From: Sphaerotilus sp.
Lineage (GTDB): Bacteria; Pseudomonadota; Gammaproteobacteria; Burkholderiales; Burkholderiaceae_C
Direction: 5' to 3'
NCBI GenBank assembly: GCA_013299055.1
Contig: JAAFKB010000001.1
Location: forward strand, 58,833-122,832
DNA: 64,000 nucleotides
Shown here: positions 46,001 through 61,000 of the stretch, piece by piece
Position numbering within the stretch: the stretch's first letter is position 1
Layout of the letters: every line of letters begins with the position of its first letter
Translations under genes and position numbers: made by a program
Notes under the pieces: model-generated
What the model saw: the letters and a program-made list of their open reading frames with translations, nothing else
Told to the model about the DNA's origin: nothing
Database searches by the model: none

Positions 46001-49000
46001 CGGTGGGCAATGACTCGGTCGGCGGCAGTCTGCCGGACAAGATCGTCTTCGCGATCCGGGGCACCGATGCGCATACCATCACGCTGGCTTCGGCGCTGCC
46101 GACCATCGGGAAAGCCGTGGACATCGACGCCTCGACGGACGACAGCTACGCCGCGCAGGGCAATGTGCCCGCCATCGTGCTCGATGGCGCCAACGCGGTG
46201 CAGGATGGCCTTCGCTTGTACAGCGGCTCTGGCGGCAGTTCCGTGCGCGGACTGAACATCCAGCGCTTCACGCAGGACGGGCTGGACATCTCCAGCAGCG
46301 GTGGCCACACCATCGCAGGCAACTGGTTCGGCCTGGCCACCGATGGCCTGACCAGCCGTGGCAACCAGCAGGGCGTGAACCTCTGGAACTCGAACGACAA
46401 CCTGATCGGCGGCGCATCGGCCGCGGACCGCAACGTGCTCTCCGCCAACACCGGCCTGGGGGTGTGGATCGGGGGCACCTCCACTGGCAACCAGATCACC
46501 GGCAACTACGTCGGCACCAGCGCGGCGGGCACCGCCGCCGTGGGCAACCTGAACCACGGCATCTGGATCGAGTCCGCTGGCAACACGGTGGGCGGAACCA
46601 GTGCGGGCCAGCGCAACGTGATCTCCGGCAACGGCCTGTCAGGCGTGATCCTCACCTCGGCGGCGGCCACCGGCAACGTCGTGGTCGGCAACTACATCGG
46701 CACCGACTGGACGGGCACGCTGGATCTGGACGGCGGTGTGTCGACCCTCGGCAAGACGGGCGTGGTGGTCCAGAGCGGCGCCAGCAACAACCGCATCGGT
46801 ACCAACGCCGATGGGACGAACGACGCGGCTGAGCGCAATGTCATCGCGGGCAACAACTGGTATGGCGTCGAGCTGATCGGCACCGGCACCAGCGGCAACT
46901 TCGTGCAGGGCAACTACATCGGCACCAACCTGACCGGTCTGGTGGCACTGGGCAACGCAACGGGGGGTGTGTCGTTCTGGAACGGCGCTTCGGCCAACCA
47001 GGTCGGCTCCGGGCTGGCGGGGGCGGGCAACGTCATCTCCGGCAATGGCACGGGCGTGCTGATGGCCAACGGCGTCGCCAACAACCGTGTGCAGGGCAAC
47101 CTGATCGGACTGGGCGCCGACGGCAGCACCGTGGTGGGCAACTCCGGTGCCGGGGTGTACTTCTACAACGGCGAGACCACCGCTGCCGTCACGGGCAACC
47201 TGATCGGCACCAATGCGGATGGCACCGACGACACCGGCGAGCGCAACGTCATCTCGGCCAACTACAACGGTGTCGTCCTGGAAGACGCCGAGATCACGGG
47301 CAACACCGTGGCGGGCAACTTCATCGGCACCGATGCGACCGGGCTGCTGGACCGGGGCAACACCTTCGACGGTGTCCGCCTGGCAGCCGGGGCGGGCGGC
47401 AACACGGTGGGCGGCACCCTGGCGGCGCAGCGCAACCTGATCTCGGGCAACGGGGACAACGCGGTCGAGATCGCGGACGAGGCGACCGACGGCAACACGG
47501 TGCGTGGCAACTGGCTGGGCGTGAATGCCGCTGGCACGGGGGTGCTGGGCAACGGCGGCAGCGGGGTCTTCATCAACAGCGGTGCGGACAACAGCCTCAT
47601 CGGGGGCACGGGAGCCAACAGCGGCAACTGGATCGCGGGCGCCGGCCTGGTCGGCATCGAGATCGACGGCGCATCGTCCGGTACCCTGGTCCAGGGCAAC
47701 CGCATCGGCACCGACCTGGCCGGCACGGCCAACTGGGGCACGCAGCAGAACGGCATCCTGCTGGAGGGCGGCGCGACCGGCAACCGGATCGGCGGCACGG
47801 CGGCCGGTGCGGGCAACACGGTCGCGTTCAGCGGCGCTGGAGGGGTGTGGACTTCGGGCATTGCCATCAGTGGCAACAGCACGACCGGCAATGCCGTGCT
47901 CGGCAACACGGTCTACGGCGGTGTCGGCCTCGGCATCGACCTGGGCACGCAGGGCGTCACTGCCAACGACGCGGACGATGTCGACACGGGAGCCAACAAT
48001 CTGCAGAACGCGCCGGTGCTGACCGTGGCCCGTACCAACGGCACGAGTCTGACGGTGAACGGCACGCTCGACACCGAAGCGAACAGCTACTACCGCATCG
48101 AGCTGTTTGCGACGACCACCCCGAGCAGCAGTGGTCACGGCGATGGTCGGCGCTACCTGGGATCGACCCATGTCGCCACGGGCAGCTCCGGCACCGTCAG
48201 CTTCGGCATGGGCATCGGCACCAGCGTGGCCGCTGGCGAATTCCTCACCGCCACGGCGACCAAGTCGAACGCCTCCTACACCACCTTCACCGACACCTCC
48301 GAGTTCGCACGCAACATCGTGGCCGTGTCCAGCGCACAGGCCACGGTGACGGTGGACACGGTGGCGGACACCAGCGATGGCGACACGACGAGCCTGAGCA
48401 CGCTGCTGGCGAACAAGGGCGCGGACGGGTTCATCAGCCTGCGCGAGGCGATCACGGCGGCGAACAACACCGCCAATGGCACGGGCGGCGTCGACCGCAT
48501 CCACTTCGACATCACCGACCCGCTGGTCGGTGGCGCCCACACCATCACGCTGAACGCAGGGGCCTTGCCGCAGATCACCGATGGGGTGGTGATCGATGGC
48601 AGCACGGAGCCAGATTTCAGCGGCACGCCACGGATCGTGCTGGATGGCGCCAACACCGCGGGTGTGGGGCTGGCCGTGTCCGCTTCCGACACCACGCTGC
48701 GCGGGCTGGTGGTCTCGCGCTTCACCGACAAGGGCATCGAGGTCAGCGCGGGTGCCGCCAACGTGACGATCGCGGGCAACTACATCGGCACCGATGCCAC
48801 CGGTCTGCTGGCGCGGGGCAATGCGGGCTGGGGCATTGATCTGGTGTCGGCGGGCAGCGGCATCGTCATCGGGGGCAGCACCGTGGCCGACCGCAACGTG
48901 ATCGCAGGCAACCAGGGCTGGGGTGCGGTGGCGGTGAATGGCACCTCCGGGGTGGTGGTCAGCGGCAATTACATCGGTGTGGGGGCCGATGGTCTGACCG

Positions 49001-52000
49001 CACTGGGCAACAGCGACGGGATCTTCCTGTTCAACACGCTCAGCAATGTCCGCATCGGTGGCACCACCGCCGCGCACAGCAATGTCATTGCCCACGGTAC
49101 CGGGGCGGCCATCCAGGTCGGCAATGGCGCCAGCGGCGTGTCCATCCTGGGCAATCGGCTCTTTGACAACGCCGGGATGGGCATTGACCTGGAGACCTTT
49201 GGCAGCGTGCAGGCCAATGACAATCTCGATGCGGACACGGGGGCCAACGCCCTGCAGAACTACCCGGTCCTGGCCAGTGCCGTGAGCACGGGTGGCGACA
49301 CGACCGTGAGCGGCACCCTCCACAGCACGGCGAACACGACGCTGCGGATCGAGTTCTTCAGCAGTCCGACGGGTGACGCCAGCGGCCACGGCGAAGGCCA
49401 GACCTTTCTCGGCTTCACGACCGTCACCACCGATGCCAGTGGCAACGCCAGCGTCAGCACGGTCCTGAGCGGCGTGAGCCTTGCTGCAGGAGTTGCCGTC
49501 ACGGCGACGGCGACGGTCGATCTGGGCGGCGGTACCTATGGCGCAACCTCGGAGTTCAGCGCCAATGCCACCGTCAGCACGGTGACCCCTGGCTTCACGG
49601 TGCAACACACCAGCCACACCGCCGAGGGCCAGGCCACGGGTCGCTTCAGCGTGGTGCTGAACACGGCGCCGACCGCTGACGTGACCATCGCGCTGAGTGT
49701 CTCCGATGCCACCGAGCTGTCGCTGGGCACGTCCACGCTGACCTTCACGGCGGCGAACTGGAATGTGGCGCAGCAGGTCACGGTCAGCGGAGTGGACGAC
49801 AGCCTCGCCGACGGTACCGTCTGGTCTACGGTCTATCTGGCGGCGGCCGTGAGTGCGGATCCGGCATACCACGGGCTGAATCCGACCGACGTGTCGATGC
49901 AGAACGCCGACAGCGACACGTTCAACACGCTGGTGGTGGACACCGCGGCGGACACCGCGGATGGCAACACCGCGTCGATCGAGGCGCTGTATGCCGACAA
50001 GGGGGCGGACGGATTCGTCAGCCTGCGCGAGGCGATCACGGCGGCCAACAACACCACCAACGGCACGGGTGGTGCCGACTGGATCCACTTCGGCATCGCC
50101 GGCACGGGCACGCACACGATCAACGTTGCCTCGGCACTGCCCGTGGTCACCGACCGCGTGGTGCTGGATGCGAGCACCGACGACAGCTTCGCGGCCGCCG
50201 GCAGCGTCCCGGCGGTGCAGTTGCTGCGCGTCGGTGGCAGCAGCTTCAACGGGCTGGAACTCGCCAGCAGCGCTGGCGGCAGCACGGTGCGCGGACTGGT
50301 CATCAGCAACATGGGCTGGGCTGGCATCGCGCTGCTGGACTCGGCGGGCAACACCATCGTCGGCAACTATCTGGGGACCAGTGCCGCGGGTACCGGTGCA
50401 GCGGGCAACCAGAGCGGCGTGCTCGTGGCTGGCGCGGGCTCCTGGGGCAATGTCATCGGGGGCACCACGACAGCCGACCGCAACGTCATCAGCGGCAATC
50501 TGGTCGATGGCGTCCAGCTGCTCTCCACCGCCCATGACAACCAGGTGCTGGGCAACTACATCGGCACCAATGCCGCGGGCACCGCAGCACTGCCCAACAG
50601 CGACGGCGTGGTACTGCGCTCGGGCACCACCGGCAACACGCTGGGGGGCACGGCAGCCGGGGCAGGCAATCTGGTGTCCGGCAATCTCGGCGTGGGGGTC
50701 CGGATCGTGGATGCCGGCACCAGCGGCAACGTGGTGGTCGGCAACGCCATCGGGGTCGGGGCGGACGGCGTCACCGCACTGCCCAATCTCTCGCACGGGA
50801 TGGCGCTGCAAGGTGGCGCCAGCAGCAACCGCATCGGGGGCACTGCCGCAGGCGAGGGCAACCTGATCGCCTACAGCACGCTCGTCGGCATCCTGGTCGA
50901 GGGCGCCACCTCGACCGACAACGCCGTGCTGGGCAATGTGGTGCTCCAGTCGGGCGGTCTGGCCATCGACCTGGCGGGCGACGGCGTGACCGGCAACGAT
51001 GCGGTGGATGCCGACATCGGCGCCAACGGCCTGCAGAATACTCCCGTGCTGGCCAGCGCCGTGAGTGCCGGCGCCGACACGGTGGTCACGGGCACGCTCC
51101 ACAGCAACGCCAGCACCTCCTACCGCATCGAGTTCTTCTCCTCGCCGACCGGGGACGCCTCGGGCCACGGCGAGGCGGCGGTCTACCTGGGCGCCACCAC
51201 CGTCACCACCGACGCTTCTGGCAACGCCGGCTTCGGCACCACGCTGACGGGCGTGTCCGTGCAGGTCGGCCACGTGGTCAGCGCCACTGCCACCGTGGAC
51301 CTGGGCGGGGGCAGCCACGGCAGCACCTCCGAGTTTTCGGCCAACATCCTGGCCGCACAGCCCAATGACACGCCGAGCGACCTGCTGCTGGTGCCCGGGC
51401 TGGCACGGTCGGGCCTGATCGGCGCCTACACCTTCTCGTCCACCGGCAACCTGGGCCTGGACAACAGCGGCCAGGGCGCCACGATGACGCTGTCCGGTGC
51501 CCCCGGCACCACGGCGGGGCCTGGCGGATCGGCCGCGCTGGATCTGGCCGGCGGCGGCTCGAACCAGTACGGCCAGATCGACGGCATCACCACGGGCGGT
51601 GCCATGGGCATTGCCGCCACCGTGCGCTTCGACAGCACCGGCAGCTGGGAGCGGGTGATCGACTTCGGCCAGATCGACAGCACCGGCATCACCGCGATCT
51701 ACATCGGCCGCCTCGGCGTCAGCAACGACCTCACCTTCACGCTGGAGAAGAATCTCGGTGGCGGCAACATCGAGGTCCATCGGGTCACGGCGGCCGGCGC
51801 CATCACCAACGGGCAGTGGATGCACCTGGCCGCCACGGTGGACGACACCGGCGTGATGGCGCTGTACATCGATGGTGCGCTGCAGGCCATGGCAGCGGGG
51901 GTGCTGCCGGAAGTGGGCGTGCGCACGAACCATTACGTCGGCAAGTCCAACTGGTCCGGTGATAGCCCGTTCGATGGGGCCATCGACAATCTGGTGCTGA

Positions 52001-55000
52001 CGCGCGGCGCGCTGTCGGCCGCCCAGGTGTCGGCGCTGTGGGCCCAGTCCAACGGCTTCACGCTGGCCGAGGGTGCCGCCGACGGCACGGTGGTCGCCAC
52101 CGTGGTGGCCGCCGATGAAGACACCGTCACCAGCCTGGTCTACTCCCTCCGCGACGATGCCGGCGGGCGCTTCGCCATCGCGACCGACGGCACGATCACC
52201 GTGGCCGACGGCAGCCGACTGGACCATGAATCCGCCAGCAGCCACACCATCACCGTGCGGGCCACCGACAGCGGCGGTCTGTGGCGCGAAGAGATGCTCA
52301 CGATCAACCTGACCAATGTCAACGATGCGCCGGCCTTCGTCGGCCGTGACGGCATCGTCACCACGGTCACGGGTACGGGTGATGACTGGGGCAATGGCGT
52401 CATCACCCAAGCCGACGGCAAGATCCTCGTGGCGGGCTACGGCCGTAACGGCAGCAACAACGACTTTGCCCTGTTGCGCTACAACAGCGATGGCACGCTG
52501 GATGCCAGCTTCTCGGGCGACGGCATGCTGTTCACGTCCATCGGGACGGGTGACGACGTGGGCAATGGCGTCGCCGTGCAGGCTGACGGCAAGATCGTGG
52601 TGGCGGGCTATGCCCGGGTCGGCAGTGCCGACGATTTCGCTGTGGTGCGCTACCACAGCGACGGCACGCTCGACACCAGCTTCTCGGGCGATGGCATGGT
52701 CACCACCGCCATCGGCAGTGGCACGGACCGTGGCCACAGCCTCACTCTGCAGGCCGACGGCAAGATCCTGGTGGCAGGCTTCAGCCACAACGGCAGCAAC
52801 GAGGACTTCGCTCTGGTGCGCTACAACAGCGATGGCACGCTCGACACCAGCTTCTCGGGCGACGGCGTGCTCACCACCGCCATCGGCAGCGGCTCCGATG
52901 TTGGCAACAGCGTCACCTTGCAGGCCGACGGCAAGATCCTGGTGACGGGCTCCAGCCACAACGGCGGCAACAACGACTTCGCCCTGGTGCGCTACCACAG
53001 CGACGGCACGCTGGACAGCAGCTTCTCGGGCGACGGCGTGCTCACCACCGCCATTGCCACCGGCGTCGGCACAGACGATGGCCATGGCGTGACCGTGCAA
53101 GCCGACGGCAAGATTCTGGTGGCTGGCACCACCCTGGGGAATGGCAGCTTCGACTTCGCCCTGGTGCGTTACCACAGCGACGGCACGCTGGACACCGGTT
53201 TCTCGGGCGACGGCATACATACGATCAACATCGCGGGTAACCATGACCATGCCTCCAGCGTCACTGTGCAGGCCGACGGCAAGATTCTGGTGGCGGGCAG
53301 TGCCACGATCGTGCTGGGCAACACCGATGTCACCGTGGTGCGTTACCACAGCGACGGCTCGCTGGACACCAGTTTCGCGGGCGACGGCATCGTCACCACA
53401 CAAGTCGGTCCGAGCCACGAAGGCATCAGCGGCATCACGGTGCAGGCCGACGGCAAGATCCTGGTGGCGGGCGGCCGCTTCAACGGCAGCAACTACGACG
53501 TTGCGCTGGTGCGATACAACAGCGATGGCACGCTGGACAACCGCTTCGACTTGGCCAACACCCTGGGTGGAACGGTGGCCTTCACCGAAGACGGCGCTTC
53601 CGTCGCGCTCGACGCGAACGTGCAGGTCTTCGACGACGAACTCAGCATCGCCGACAACTTCAACGGCGCCACACTGACCCTGGCGCGCAACGGCGGCGCG
53701 AATGCGCAAGACGTATTCAGTGCCACCGGCACGCTGAGTTCGATTGCCGCAGCCAGTGGCAATCTGGTGGTGGACGGCACGAGCATTGGCACATACACGA
53801 ATTCGGCCGGCACCCTGGTCTTCGGCTTCAACGCCAGCGCGACGAGTGCGCTGGTGAACGCAGCGATGCAGCAGATCGCCTACGCCAACAGCGGCGACGC
53901 CCCGCCCGCGAGCGTGCAGATCGACTGGCGCTTCGACGACGGCAACACGGGGGCACAGGGCAGCGGCGGGGCGTTGCAGGCCATGGGCAGCACGACGGTG
54001 GCCATCAGCACCGTCAACGACGCGCCGGTGAACGGTCTGCCGGCCAACGCCTACACCGCGCTGGACACGCCGAAGACCTTCTCCACCGCAGGCGGCAATG
54101 CGCTGCAGATCAGCGACGTGGACGCTGCCAGCGGCACGGTGCAGTTCTCGCTCACCGCGTCCCAGGGCACGGTGAGCCTGGCCAGCACCGTGGGTCTGAC
54201 GCTGACCGGCGGCAGCGACGGCAGCGCCACCTTCACCTGCACGGGCACCGTCAGCGCCATCAACACCGCGCTGAGCGCCGGCGTCACCTTCACGCCGACC
54301 GGCGGGTTCCGTGGTCTGGCGACGCTGGTGCTGCAGACGAGCGATCTGGGCAACACCGGCAGCGGCGGCACGCTGACCGACAGCGACACGCTCAACCTGC
54401 ATGTGGGTGCCATCGTCGTGACGACGACCAGCGACGCGGCCAATGGCAGCACCACGTCCATCGCCGACCTGATCGCCAACGACGGCGGCGACGGCGTGAG
54501 CCTGCGCGAGGCGATCCTGGCGGCCAACAATACCGCCAATGGCACTGGTGGCGCCGACCGCATTGACTTCGACATCGCCGGTCCCCTGATCGGTGGCGCC
54601 CACACCATCACGCTCAATGCGGGTGCCTTGCCGCAGATCACCGATGCGGTGGCAATTGACGGCACCACGGAGCCCGATTTCAGTGGCACACCACGGATCG
54701 TGCTGGATGGTGTCAACACGGTCATGGTGGGTCTGACCGTGTCAGCTTCTGACACGGTATTGCGCGGATTGGTGATCTCCGATTTTGACAAGAGCGGTAT
54801 TGAAGTCAATTCTGGCGCTGCCAATGTGACGATCGAAGGCAATTACATTGGCACCGATGTGACGGGTCTGCTGTCGCGCGGCAATGGTTATTGGGGCATA
54901 GACCTGTTGTCGGCTGGCAGTGGCATTGTCATCGGAGGCACCACGGCGGCCGACCGCAACGTGATCGCGGGCAACCAGGGCTGGGGCGCGCTGGCGGTGA

Positions 55001-58000
55001 ATGGCACTTCCGGAGTGGTTGTCAGTGGTAACTACATTGGCGTAGGGGCTGATGGTGTCACGCCGCTGACGAATAACGGGGGCATCCTGGTACTCGGTCC
55101 TGCCAGTAATGTGCGCATCGGTGGAACCACCGCCGCTGAAGGCAATGTCATCGCCCATGGCACCAACTCAGCCGTCACCGTTCTCGGTGGCTCCACCGCT
55201 GTATCCGTCCTGGGCAATCGCATCTTCAGCCATGCTGAAATTGGCATTGACCTGGGGATGGACAGTGTCACGGCCAACGACACCCTCGATGCCGACACAG
55301 GCGCCAACGGCAGCCAGAACTTCCCCGTGCTGGCCAGCGCCGTGAACACCGGCAGCGACACCACCATCACTGGCACGCTCGACAGCGAAGCAGGCAAGAC
55401 CTACCGCATCGAGTTCTTCTCCTCCCCGACGGGCGATGCTTCAGGCCACGGCGAAGCTGCCGTCTACCTGGGCGCCACCACCGTCACCACCGATGGTGTC
55501 GGCAGCGCCAGTTTCAGCGCCACGCTGACCGGCGTGGCGGTCACGGCCGGCCATGTCGTCAGCGCCACCGCCACGGTCGACCTGGGCGGCGGCAGCTACG
55601 CCAGCACCTCCGAGTTCGCGCAGAACGTGACCGCCACCAGTGGCTTCACGATCGCGGGAACTGTCTGGGAAGACGTCGATGGTGACGGGGACATTGCCGA
55701 TGATGGCGTGGGCCTGTCCAGCGCCATCGTGTCGTTCTACCTGGACGATGGCGACAACGCTCCGGATGCCGGTGACTCGATCGTCGCCGCCATGCTGGTC
55801 AACGCGTCGGGGCAGTACAGCCTCGACGGCATGGCCGCCGGCACCTACTGGGTGGTCAGCGACTCGCGCAGCTTCGTCAGCAGTGCCGGGCTCCATGGCG
55901 GCTACACGGTCCATGACCAGTGGGCCGAGCAGACCTATGGTGCCGCAGGCAGCGTCCGCTGGACGGATTCAGCAGGCTACAGCTTCTCCGGGGTGGCGGG
56001 CAGTTTCTACGGCGGGCTGCGGGACGACCGTGGCGACAACGGCGCCAGCCTGCCCACGGCCGAGCACATCGTCCGCGTGGACCTCGCGGCCGGCTCCGCC
56101 GCAGGGGTCGACTTCGGCTTCAGCTACAACGTGATCACGAACGCCCGCGATGGCGATGAGGTCGGGGCCAACAACCGCACGGTGCAAGGTTCCCTGCGGC
56201 AGTTCCTGCAGAACGCCAACGCCCTGACCGGGACGCAGCAGTCCCAGTTCGCGATCCCCGGGACGGGTGTCCACACCATCGCACTCGCCACGGCGCTGCC
56301 GGACATCACCCGGACGGTGGTGCTGGACGCCAGCACGGACGACAGTTTCGCGGTCAATGGCAGCCGCCCGGCCGTGGTGCTGGATGGGGGTGGCGCGTCG
56401 ATCGCGGGCTTGAGCCTGGCGACGGGCTCTGGCGGCAGCACGGTCCGCGGGCTGGCCATCGTCGATTTCATGGGCACGGCCTTGTCGATCTACGCGGGCT
56501 CGGATGGCAACACCATCGCCGGCAACACCATCGGTCTGCTGGCCGATGGCAACACGGCGAGTCCCAACCTCCACGGCATCGCGGTGGCTTCCGCCGGCAA
56601 CACCATCGGCGGCAGCACACCGGCCGACCGCAACGTGGTGTCGGGCAACATCAACAGCGGGCTGGCCCTCTCCGGATCGAACAATCTGGTGATCGGCAAC
56701 TACTTCGGCACCGACTCCACCGGGTTGCTGGACCGCGGCAATGGCCACGACGGCGTCGACGTCTACGGCGGCACCGGCAATCGCCTCGGGGGCACCACGG
56801 CGGCCGAACGCAATGTCCTCTCCGGCAACAACCGCCAGGGCATCGAGATCTTCGGCGCGGCCACCGGCACGCTGGTCCAGGGCAACTTCATCGGCACCGA
56901 TGCCACCGGCACGCAGCCCCTCGGCAATGGAGCGGGCGGGATCTGGATCGGCATGGGCACCAGCAACCATGTGATCGGTGGCACGGCGGCTGGCGCGGGC
57001 AACCTGATCGCCTTCAACGACGGCAGCCTCTACCCGGGTGGCGTGCTGGTCGAGGGCGGAGTCAGCGGGATCGCGCTGCTGGGCAATCTGTTCCACAGCA
57101 ACACCGGACTGGCGATCGACCTCGGCCTCGATGGCGTGACGGCCAACGACATCAGCGACGCCGACAGCGGCGCCAACGACCTGCAGAACACACCCGTGCT
57201 CCTGAGCGTCTACCGCAGCGGCGCGGACACGGTGGTCAACGGCATGCTCGACAGCGCGGCCAGCACGGCCTACCGGATCGAATTCTTCAGCGTCCCGACC
57301 GCCGACGCCAGCGGCCACGGCGAGGCCGCCGTCTACCTGGGCGCCGTGTCCGTCACCACCGACGGCTCCGGCAACGCCAGCTTCAGCCAGACCCTGACCG
57401 GCGTGACCGTCACCCCGGGCCACACCGTCACCGCGACCGCCACGGTGGACCTGGGCCTCGGCGCGTTTGGTGGCACCTCGGAGTTCGCCGCGAACGTCGT
57501 GGCGGCAGCAGCAGCCCCGGCCATCGTGGTGCAACCGATCGTCAACACCAGCGAAGGCCAGTCCAGCGGCCGCTTCAGCGTCGTGCTGGCCACGGCCCCG
57601 ACAGACGACGTGACGATCGGCGTGTCGGTGGACGACGCCAGCGAGCTGTCGACGAGCACGGCGACGCTGACCTTCACGAGCGCGAACTGGAACGTGGCGC
57701 AGACGGTGACGGTCACGGGGGTGGACGACACTGTCGTCGACGGCAACGTGTGGTCGACCGTGCGCCTGGCGGCGGCGGTGAGCGCGGATCTGGCATACCA
57801 CGGGCTGGATGCCGCCGACGTGTCGGTCCAGAACGCCGACAACGACACCTTCAACACGCTGGTGGTGACGACGGCGTCCGACCAGCTCGACGGCGACACC
57901 AGCAGCATCGCCAGCCTGCTGGCCAGCCAGGGCGCCGACGGCCGCATCAGCCTGCGCGAGGCGATCACGGCTGCCAACAACACGGCGAATGCCCCTGGCG

Positions 58001-61000
58001 GGGCCGACCGCATCCATTTCGCCATCGCCGATGCGCTGGTCGGCGGCATCCACCGGATCACCCTGGCCCACGATGGAGCGGACCTTGACGTCCAGGCCGA
58101 TGCGTTGCCCACCGTCAGCGAGGCCGTGGTGATCGACGCCACCACGGAGGCCGACTGGACCGCTGCCGGGGGCGCTCCGGTGGTCGTGCTCGATGGCACC
58201 GATCTGCCGTCGTCCGCCGATGGTTTGTCGATCAGTGCCGGCAACAGCACGGTGCGGGGGCTGGTGATCCAGAACTTCGGCCACTACGGGCTGTACCTCC
58301 ACATGGGTGGCGGGAACACGATCGAGGGCAATTACATCGGGACCAATGCCACGGGCACAGCCGCGGCGTCCAACCAGTGGGGCATCGTGGTCGTGGATTC
58401 CGCGAACAACGTGATTGGCGGCACCACGGCGGCGGTGCGCAACCTTCTCTCGGGCAACGTCAACGACGGCATCAACCTCAGTGGCGCCGGGTCGACCGGC
58501 AACCAGATCCAGGGCAACCACATCGGCACGAATCTCGCCGGCACAGCCGCGCTCGGCAACGGCGGCGTGGGGATCGGGATCGGCGCGGGTGCCAGCGGCA
58601 ACACCGTCGGCGGACCGGGCAGTGCCTGGCGCAACCTCATTTCCGGCAACGCCCAGTACGGCATCTTCCTCACCGATGCGACCACCAGCGCCAACGTGGT
58701 GCAGTCGAACTGGATCGGGGTGGATGCTGCCGGTACCGCAGCCCTGTCCAATGGCGGCTTCGGCGTGGTGGTCGACCTGCGCGCCAACACCACCACGGTG
58801 TCGGGCAACGTCATCTCCGGCAACACGGCCAGCGGCTGGAGCGCGGCGCGTGGCGGGGTGTACCTCTATGCCGACAATGTCACGGTCCAGGGCAACCTGA
58901 TCGGTCTGGACGCCACCGGCACCGCACTGCTGGGCAATGGGGGCGGCGCAGGGACCAGTGCGGGGATCCTGGTCAACGACAACAGCACCGGGGTGCTGAT
59001 CGGGGGAGCCGGGCTGGGAGAGGGCAATGCCATCGCCGGCAACACGGGCGCCGGGGTTGCCGTGATGACCACGGGCGCCCAGACCACGCTGCTGGGCAAT
59101 GCCTTGCGCGACAACACCGGCCTGGCCATCGACCTCGGTGACGATGGTCTGACGGCCAATGACGCCGGTGACGCCGACACCGGCGCGAACACGCGCTTGA
59201 ACACGCCCGTGCTGGCGAGCGCCGAACTCCAGGGCAGCGACCTGCGGGTCCAGGGCACCCTCGACACGGCGCCCGGCACGACGCTGCGCATCGAGTTCTT
59301 CTCCAGCTCTGCCGTCCAGGCCGATCCGAGCGGCCATGGCGAGGGCGCGACCTGGCTGGGCCATGTCGATGTGACCACCGATGGGGCGGGCCATGCTGTC
59401 TTCGACGTCACCTTGCTCGGGGTGGCGCCGCCTGCCGGCCACCAGGTCAGTGCCACCGCCACGCTCAAGACGGGCGCCAGCACCTACAGCGCGACCTCCG
59501 AGTTCTCGCTGAACGTGTCGGCCCTGTCCCCGAACCAGGCGCCGGTGATCACCTTGTCCGGCTACAGCGGCAGCTACACGGAGAACGCCGGCGTGGTCTT
59601 CGACCCAGGCGCCACGTTCGCCGACAGCGACACCCCGGTCCTCGCGGGCGGCACCTTGACCTACCAGATCACGGCCAACGGCACCGCCTCCGACGAGCTG
59701 GGCATCCGCCACCAGGGCGATGGTGCTGGCCAGATCGGCGTGTCCGGAGGCAACGTCCGCTACGGTGGCGTGCTCATTGGCACCCACACCGGATTTGGCA
59801 ATGGCAGCACGCCGATGGTGGTGACGTTCAACGGCAATGCGACCACGGCCGCCGTGCAGGCGCTGCTGCGCAACATCACCTACCGCGACACCAGCGACAC
59901 GCCGAGCACTGGCACACGCACCATCGAGCTGACGGTCAGCGATGGCAGCGGTGGCACCAGCGCGCCTGCCGTGGTGAGCATGTCGGTCGTCGCCGTCAAC
60001 GACACCCCGGTCTTCACCAGCCTGAATGGCTCCCCCGTCTACACGGAAGGCACGGCCGGCATCGCGCTCGACGCGGATGTGACACTGGGCGACGCCGAAC
60101 TGATGGCCAGCGGCCACTTCAGCGGCGCCGTCCTCACGCTGGGCCGACAAGGCGGTGCGCAGGCCGAGGATGCGCTGGCCTTCGATGGCCTGGTCGTGAC
60201 CACCAGCGGTGCGGACGTGCACGTCAACGGCGTGCTGGTGGGCACCTACACCTTCACCGGCGGCGAGCTGGTCGTGACCTTCGGCGCTGGCGCGACCTCG
60301 GCGCGGGTCGACACGCTGGCGCAGAACATCCGCTACTGGAACACCAGCGACACGCCGCCGGCCAGCGTGCAGATCGCCTGGTCCCTGCGCGACGGCAACA
60401 CCGGCGCCCAGGGCACGGGCGGCGAGCAGACGGTCACTGGCGCCACCACCGTCACCATCACGTCGACCAACGACGCCCCTGCCGGCCAGGACCGCACGGT
60501 GACACTGGCCGAGGACGGTGTCCATGTGTTCTCGGGCGCCGATTTCGGCCTGATCGATTCCGAGGGCCACGCGCTGCAGGCCGTCCAGATCACGGGCCTG
60601 CCGGGCAGCGGCGCGCTGGAGTGGGCGGGGGTGGCCGTGACCGTGGGCCAGACCATCGCCGTGGCCGATCTGGGCCAGCTGCTCTACCGCCCGGCTGCGG
60701 ACGCCAACGGCACCGCGCTGGCGGTCTTCACCTTCGCCGTGGTCGACGACGGCGGCGTGGCCGATGGCGGCGTCAACACCGACCCGTCCCCTGCGACCTT
60801 CACCGTGCACGTCACCGCCGTGAACGATGCGCCAGTGCTGACCTTGCCTGGCCTGCAGGCCACGGGCATCGGCACCCCGCTCACGCTGTCCACTGCCAAT
60901 GGCAACCCCCTGACGCTGGCGGACATCGACGCCGCCGGGGCTCCGCTGCAGCTCACGCTTGGTACCGCCCACGGCACCCTGACCCTCGCCAGCACGGCGG

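Noticed and set aside
46639..54603. 2,654-codon open frame on the minus strand
   Set aside because: Exact shadow of the giant plus-strand gene. The translated text has no recognisable domains, and plus-strand repeats and domains explain the DNA. It arises from GC-rich third positions.
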